Source: Sulfonitrofixus sp039714575
GTDB taxonomy: Bacteria > Campylobacterota > Campylobacteria > Campylobacterales > Sulfurimonadaceae
Direction: 5' to 3'
Length of the DNA: 27,758 nt
NCBI GenBank assembly: GCA_039714575.1
Contig: JBDLJE010000023.1
Coordinates: 1-27,758, forward strand
A model generated the notes under the pieces. That model ran no database searches, was not told the DNA's origin, and saw only the letters and a list, made by a program, of their open reading frames with translations. Within the stretch, counting starts at the first letter, position 1. The number at the start of each line of letters is the position of its first letter. Below, piece by piece: positions 23,250 through 27,758 of the stretch. A program made the position numbers and the translations under genes.

Positions 23250-25022
23250 ATGAGCAGACGAAAACCCAACAATAATCAGAACAATACACCTGCTTTTAGT
23301 GAAAAAGATTTCCTGGTCACGACACGCGAGGAGATGGATCGTCGGGGGTGGAAACAGCTTGATGTTGTTCTCATCTCAGGCGATGCCTACATCGATTCGC
23401 CTTTTATCGGAACCTCTGTTGTCGGCCGTATGTTGGAAAAGATGGGTTACAAGGTCGGTATTATCGGTCAGCCTGATATTGAGAGTGCTGTTGATATCGG
23501 TCGTTTGGGCGAACCGCGTCTTTTTTGGGGTGTAAGCGGCGGCAGTATCGACTCCATGGTCTCCAACTACACTGCGACCAAGAAGTTTCGCAACTCTGAC
23601 GACTACACGCCGGGCGGTAAAAATGACAAACGACCCGACAGGGCAGTGCTTGTCTACTCTAACCTTATCCGCCGTTTCTATAAAAACACGGTGCCTATCG
23701 TTCTGGGCGGCATCGAAGCGAGTCTTCGCCGTGTGACACATTATGACTACTGGTCGAACAAGCTTCGAAAACCGATCCTTTTTGACTCTAAAGCTGATAT
23801 CTTGGTCTACGGTATGGGTGAGATAGCGCTTAAAGAGCTTGTGACGGCTCTGGACGAAGGCAGCGACTACCGTGCTATTCGCGGCATCAGCTATATTGCC
23901 AAAGAGCCTGTAGACGAGTTTATTCAAGTTGCGTCGCATGCAGAGTGTCTTGAAGATAAAAACAAGTTCATGGACCTCTTTGACAGCTTTTATGACAACA
24001 ACGACCCTATTTCGGCAAAGGGACTCTGTCAGAAGGTCGATACACGCTACAGCATCCAAAACCCGCCGTGTGACTATCTGGATGAGAGTGAGATGGATGG
24101 TGTCTCTGCACTGCCGTTTACGAGAGAGTTGCACCCGTACCATCGTCCTCAAGGCAAGGTGAAGTGTCTGGAGACCATCAAGTTCTCTATTATGACCCAT
24201 CAGGGGTGCTGGGGCGAGTGTAACTTCTGTGCCATCGGTGTGCACCAGGGGCGTACTATCCGTACCCGTTCGGAAAAGTCTATTGTCAAAGAGGCGACGG
24301 AGTTCACGAGCTACAGAGATTTCAAAGGGATCATCTCCGATCTTGGCGGTCCGACGGCGAACATGTACGGTTACGAATGCGATAAAAAACTAAAGCTCGG
24401 TACCTGTGACCACCAGCGCTGTGTTGATTCGCGTCACTTATGTTCAACCATGCGGGTCAACCATGGACGTGTTGTCAACATGATGCGGCAGGTAAGAGAG
24501 CTGCCGGGTATCAGAAAGGCCTTTGTCGCTTCCGGTGTGCGCTACGACCTTATTACCGAAGACAAACAGCATGGCTACTCCTACCTTAAAGAGATGGTCA
24601 AGCACCATATCTCGGGGCAGATGAAGGTCGCACCGGAGCATACGGAGCAGCATGTCCTCGACCTGATGGGAAAACCCGGCAAGCATACCCTGGTCGACTT
24701 TAAAAAACTTTATGACAAACTCAACAGAGAAGAGGGCAAGAACCAGTTCTTGACCTACTACCTTATTGCTGCGCATCCCGGCTGCGAAGAGAGAGATATG
24801 CATGAACTCAAACGCTTTACAAGAGACGAGCTTAAGATGACCCCTGAACAGGCGCAGGTCTTTACACCGACACCGGGAACCTACTCGGCTGTGATGTACT
24901 ACACCGAGCTTGACCCGGTGACCCGTAAAAAGATCTTTGTCGAAAAAGACACACGTCGCAAAGAGAGACAAAAAGAGATCGTCGTTAAAAAGCAGACCTT
25001 CAAAAGGGACTTTGCAAGTTAA
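23250..25022 (+). CDS. ygiQ: YgiQ family radical SAM protein
   Basis: 590 residues, cytoplasmic; substrate unknown. The N-terminal region (about 35-260) is cobalamin-binding-like as in other YgiQ proteins, with DVVLISGDAYIDSPFIG and PIVLGGIEASLRR. The radical SAM cluster site is CWGECNFC at 320-327 (Cys320, Cys324, Cys327). A later segment, including CDHQRCVDSRHLC near 386-398, is conserved in the family, and the C-terminal DUF3362-like region is present. At 590 residues it is shorter than E. coli YgiQ (about 740), mostly in the tail. It is monocistronic, with its own promoter upstream. Confidence 0.9.
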   Translation: MSRRKPNNNQNNTPAFSEKDFLVTTREEMDRRGWKQLDVVLISGDAYIDSPFIGTSVVGRMLEKMGYKVGIIGQPDIESAVDIGRLGEPRLFWGVSGGSIDSMVSNYTATKKFRNSDDYTPGGKNDKRPDRAVLVYSNLIRRFYKNTVPIVLGGIEASLRRVTHYDYWSNKLRKPILFDSKADILVYGMGEIALKELVTALDEGSDYRAIRGISYIAKEPVDEFIQVASHAECLEDKNKFMDLFDSFYDNNDPISAKGLCQKVDTRYSIQNPPCDYLDESEMDGVSALPFTRELHPYHRPQGKVKCLETIKFSIMTHQGCWGECNFCAIGVHQGRTIRTRSEKSIVKEATEFTSYRDFKGIISDLGGPTANMYGYECDKKLKLGTCDHQRCVDSRHLCSTMRVNHGRVVNMMRQVRELPGIRKAFVASGVRYDLITEDKQHGYSYLKEMVKHHISGQMKVAPEHTEQHVLDLMGKPGKHTLVDFKKLYDKLNREEGKNQFLTYYLIAAHPGCEERDMHELKRFTRDELKMTPEQAQVFTPTPGTYSAVMYYTELDPVTRKKIFVEKDTRRKERQKEIVVKKQTFKRDFAS

Positions 25023-25083
25023 GTCTCCGTTCAGCTGACTTTTTAGCTAAACTATTGCTACAAACATCGTCATAAGGCAGTTA

Positions 25084-25959
25084 ATGTTTTCAAAATCAGC
25101 AGTTGTATCCCTCTTTTTTCTTCTCTCTCTATCACTTTTAGAGGCAAAAAGCCTACTCTATAAAGTCAGTTCAGAGAGCAGTACCGTCTATATACTGGGT
25201 TCTATTCACCTGGCAAAACAGGAACTTTACCCTTTAGATAAAACAATCAGACAAGCATACAATGATAGTGACGTGCTGGTCGTTGAACTTGATGCTGAGA
25301 GTCAAGAGTCCGCTAGAGTCATGCAAAAGACAATGGTGCAGTTGGGCATGTACCAAAATGGAAAAAGTCTAAAAACAGAGCTTACCCCGGAAACTTACAC
25401 GCAGTTACAAGCTTATACGGCTAAAGCCGGTGTCTCCCTGCAGACGTTAGAGCAGATGCGTCCATGGGTAGTGACGCTGCAGTTGAGTGTTATGGAGATG
25501 ATGCGTTTAGGCTATTTGCCTGAACTGGGTATTGATAAGCACTTTATAGAGCGTGCAAAACGGGACAAAAAGAGTATTTTGGCACTCGAGAGCATAGAGG
25601 AGCAGATGGCGCTTCTAAGCAGAGATGACAAAGCCTACCAGGACAAACTGCTGCGATACACATTGGAATCTATGGGTGAGATGGAACCGATGTTGAACAC
25701 CCTGTTTGTAAGCTGGAAGAACGGTGATGCCCAAGCTATAGAGAAGATGTTCTTACTAAGTATGCAAGACGATGTCAACCTCAATGAGGTCTATGAGGCA
25801 CTCATCACTGAACGCAACCACAAGATGACCAAAAAGATCGAAGCGTACTTGAAAACCGACAAAGACTATTTTGTAGTAGTTGGGGCGGGCCATGTAGTCG
25901 GTAAAGAGGGGATCGTTGATCTGCTTGAAAAAAGAGGATACCGGCTTTCTCAAAAGTAA
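25084..25959 (+). CDS. TraB/GumN family protein, secreted
   Basis: 291 residues with a Sec signal peptide (MFSKSAVVSLFFLLSLSLLEA). The mature part starts SLLYKVSSESSTVYILGSIHLAKQELYPLD, the conserved first motif (GSxH) of the TraB/GumN (TIKI-like) family. It ends with the second motif, VVGAGHVVGKEGIVDLLEKRGY. These conserved Gly and His residues are thought to form a metallopeptidase-like site. The substrate in bacteria is not established. Located in the periplasm or on the outer face. It follows ygiQ by about 60 bases; a shared transcript is possible. Confidence 0.85.
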   Translation: MFSKSAVVSLFFLLSLSLLEAKSLLYKVSSESSTVYILGSIHLAKQELYPLDKTIRQAYNDSDVLVVELDAESQESARVMQKTMVQLGMYQNGKSLKTELTPETYTQLQAYTAKAGVSLQTLEQMRPWVVTLQLSVMEMMRLGYLPELGIDKHFIERAKRDKKSILALESIEEQMALLSRDDKAYQDKLLRYTLESMGEMEPMLNTLFVSWKNGDAQAIEKMFLLSMQDDVNLNEVYEALITERNHKMTKKIEAYLKTDKDYFVVVGAGHVVGKEGIVDLLEKRGYRLSQK

Positions 25960-26084
25960 CGAGCACTTTGTTTCTGTCTGTCTCTAATAGTATCTCGTCG
26001 ATACCTCTGCATTCTTGTCGTGTATCTCTTCTGTACAAGATTTAAATAAGTTATTATTAATTATACTTATACTGTTTAATAAAT

Positions 26085-26090
26085 TATAAT
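26085..26090 (+). promoter_or_regulatory. -10 box of the small membrane protein gene
   Basis: A perfect TATAAT in very AT-rich DNA, 38 bases before the ATG at 26129. Confidence 0.5.
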
Positions 26091-26128
26091 GTTTACTAAC
26101 ACAGTTTCTATAGTGGAAGGAGACCATT

Positions 26129-26542
26129 ATGACAGCAATAAAATCTGACCGTTCGATTGGGATATGGGTTGTAACTGTTATCGCAGTTGCATTTGGTCTG
26201 TTGACCATCAAGTCGGGCGGGTCGGTTATATTTGTCGACGGTACTGAGAGAGTCGCTGCCGGCAGCTACGTACCCTTTGTGCTCTGGTTTAATTTTCTTG
26301 CAGGTTTCGTTTATTTGTTAGCCGGAGTAGGCCTGTTTTTGAAAAAACGGTGGGCTGCGAAGTTGGCTATTTTGATCGTGATCACAACGATAACCGTATT
26401 TGCTCTTTTTGGATTGCATGTTCTAAACGAAGGAGCTTATGAACTTCGTACAGTCGCTGCTATGAGTATGCGAACGGCTGTTTGGGGCTTGATCGCGATG
26501 TTCGCTTACCGAAAAATTATTCGTCGGCGATCTATACGTTAA
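26129..26542 (+). CDS. Small four-helix membrane protein, function unknown
   Basis: 137 residues. Four membrane helices at about 11-27, 47-68, 73-95 and 111-127, and a strongly basic end (RKIIRRRSIR). GGAAGGAG lies at good spacing before the ATG, so it is probably well translated. The family is not recognised. No catalytic or ligand residue stands out; SGGSVIFVDGTERVAAGSY is an exposed loop between helices 1 and 2. It converges with ychF and its last 11 bases overlap the ychF 3' end on the other strand. Confidence 0.7.
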   Translation: MTAIKSDRSIGIWVVTVIAVAFGLLTIKSGGSVIFVDGTERVAAGSYVPFVLWFNFLAGFVYLLAGVGLFLKKRWAAKLAILIVITTITVFALFGLHVLNEGAYELRTVAAMSMRTAVWGLIAMFAYRKIIRRRSIR

Positions 26543-27632
26543 ACCTAAAGTGCATCACATCGCCGTCTTGAACGATGTACTCTTTACCTTCTAAACGCAT
26601 CTTTCCGGCATCTTTAGAACCTGCATCACCACCATTTTCGATGTAGTCGTCATAAGCGATGACTTCAGCACGGATAAAACCTTTTTCAAAGTCGTTGTGG
26701 ATGACAGCTGCAGCTTTCGGTGCAGTTGAGTTTTTACGGATCGTCCATGCGCGTACCTCTTTGACACCGGCCGTGAAGTAGCTCATAAGACCCAGCTTGT
26801 CAAAACCTTTATGGATGATCTGTGCAAGACCGGACTCTTCGATGCCCATCTCTTCAAGGAAGTCATTTGCCTCTTCGTCGTCCATACCCACTAGCTCTTC
26901 TTCGAACTTTGCACAGAGCTTGACCACTTCACAGTTGTTTGCCTCAGCATGCTCTTTGACTTTTTGAACAAACTCATTGTCTTCGGCAATACCGTCTTCA
27001 TCCACGTTCGCACCATACATAATCTCTTTAGAAGTAAGCAGACGAAGCTCCTGGTCAAGCTGGATGAACTCGTCACTTTCAGCTTCAGGGAAGTTGCGGG
27101 CAAGGTTGCCATCGGCAAGGAACTCTGCAAGTTTTTCAGCCGCTTCCATAAGAGCTGCCGCGCTTTTGTCAACACGTGCCTGTTTTTTAAGGCGTTCCAT
27201 ACGGTTGCTGAGTGCTTCAACATCAGCAAGGATAAGTTCTGTCTCAATGATCTCGATGTCGCGGATAGGGTCGATAGAACCTTCCGTGTGCACGATGTTC
27301 TCATCTTCGAAACAGCGAACGATCTGCAAGATGACCTCTGTCTCACGAATGTTTGAAAGAAACTTGTTGCCAAGACCTTCACCCTTGCTCGCACCTTTTA
27401 CCAGACCTGCGATGTCTACAAAGTCGAGTGTAGAGTGCTGAATGCGCTCAGGACTGACGATTTTAGCCAATTCGTCAAGACGTTTGTCCGGAACAGGAAC
27501 GACCGCTTTGTTAGGTTCGATAGTACAGAAAGGGTAGTTGGCTGCCTCAGCGTTTTGCGCTTTGGTCAGTGCATTGAAAGTAGTTGATTTTCCGACATTT
27601 GGGAGTCCGACAAGACCGATTGCTAAACCCAT
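26532..27632 (-). CDS. ychF: Obg-like GTPase/ATPase YchF
   Basis: 366 residues, conserved ribosome-associated nucleotidase. The P-loop is GLPNVGKS at 9-16, the Switch I-like region NYPFCTIEPN at 32-41 and DIAGLVKGASKGEGLGN at 73-89. A central coiled-coil (about 130-200) is followed by a C-terminal TGS domain (about 280-366), with FTAGVKEVRAWTIRKNSTAPKAA in its first part. YchF prefers ATP because its fourth motif is altered from NKxD. The start at 27632 is supported by GGAG (in CGGAGAAATT) upstream. Gene order in other Campylobacterota often has ychF near pepA; that gene is not visible here. Confidence 0.95.
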   Translation of the reverse strand: MGLAIGLVGLPNVGKSTTFNALTKAQNAEAANYPFCTIEPNKAVVPVPDKRLDELAKIVSPERIQHSTLDFVDIAGLVKGASKGEGLGNKFLSNIRETEVILQIVRCFEDENIVHTEGSIDPIRDIEIIETELILADVEALSNRMERLKKQARVDKSAAALMEAAEKLAEFLADGNLARNFPEAESDEFIQLDQELRLLTSKEIMYGANVDEDGIAEDNEFVQKVKEHAEANNCEVVKLCAKFEEELVGMDDEEANDFLEEMGIEESGLAQIIHKGFDKLGLMSYFTAGVKEVRAWTIRKNSTAPKAAAVIHNDFEKGFIRAEVIAYDDYIENGGDAGSKDAGKMRLEGKEYIVQDGDVMHFRFNV

Positions 27633-27686
27633 AATTTCTCCGATATATTGTTTATTTCTTTTAAAGAGTCTGTTATAACTAGCGGA

Positions 27687-27692
27687 ATTATA
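27687..27692 (-). promoter_or_regulatory. -10 box of ychF
   Basis: TATAAT on the minus strand within GAGTATAATTCC, 54 bases before the ychF ATG. No clear -35. Confidence 0.5.
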
Positions 27693-27733
27693 CTCAATAA
27701 ACCTTTCAAACTTCAGGAGGCCGGAGGCAGAAA

Positions 27734-27758
27734 ATGAGGTTGGCTGTGTCGATTGCTA
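27734..27758 (+). CDS. Possible gene start at the right edge
   Basis: Only eight codons are visible (MRLAVSIA). Two GGAGG motifs precede the ATG, the nearer one six bases away, which is strong for a start site. The codons could be the beginning of a signal peptide. A minus-strand open frame covering the same bases is equally possible, so this is a tentative call. Confidence 0.35.

Overview
The window looks like a chromosomal segment of a sulfur-oxidising member of the Campylobacterota, most like Sulfurimonas or a relative. This rests on gene content and order, because no ribosomal RNA is present. The signs are a cvpA-fur-lysS-glyA-DUF1882-SPOR block, a class II (plant-type) DAHP synthase, a XerH-type single recombinase, a YchF GTPase, and a flavocytochrome c sulfide dehydrogenase-type flavoprotein. 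Promoters tend to have a clear TATAAT -10 box in AT-rich DNA and a weak -35. No tRNA, rRNA, insertion sequence or CRISPR array was seen.

Left end (1-1228): AT-rich and accessory in character. It holds the start of a secreted protein running off the left edge, a possible small two-helix membrane protein or gene remnant, and an orphan 169-residue protein with a RHIM-like amyloid motif (VQVGDGN) and a hydrophobic C-terminus. Its presumed promoter is overlapped by a perfect 14-bp palindrome. This is the best candidate for something undescribed.

Large minus-strand operon (8693 down to 1229): cvpA, fur, lysS, glyA, DUF1882, SPOR protein, trpE, aroE. Spacing is tight or overlapping throughout, and one good promoter lies ahead of cvpA. 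It joins iron regulation, translation, one-carbon metabolism, cell envelope and aromatic amino acid synthesis. The class II DAHP synthase, first enzyme of the same aromatic pathway, reads divergently from the same intergenic region and is followed by a DUF3293 gene.

Middle (10682-17539): a PilT-like ATPase, then a Spx/ArsC-like protein with gatC, all on the minus strand. On the plus strand come a YfgM-like membrane protein, a BamB-like lipoprotein and xerH, then an unknown gene overlapping coaX, short-form hisG and a methyltransferase in a compact chain.

Sulfur and redox module (18164-20967): after a 624-bp AT-rich non-coding stretch come a Tat-exported FCSD-like flavoprotein with a lipobox, a Tat-exported Rieske protein with an atypical cluster motif, and a small c-type cytochrome with a C-terminal heme site. 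Together they could form a periplasmic sulfide (or other sulfur compound) oxidation chain. Two look-alike hairpins sit just ahead of the Rieske gene.

Right end (21102-27758): a TehB-like methyltransferase, a REP-like repeat, a minus-strand pair of an atypical NifU/IscU-type scaffold overlapping a ferritin-like protein, a YgiQ radical SAM protein, a TraB/GumN protein, a small unknown membrane protein and ychF. The first few codons of a possible plus-strand gene lie at the right edge.
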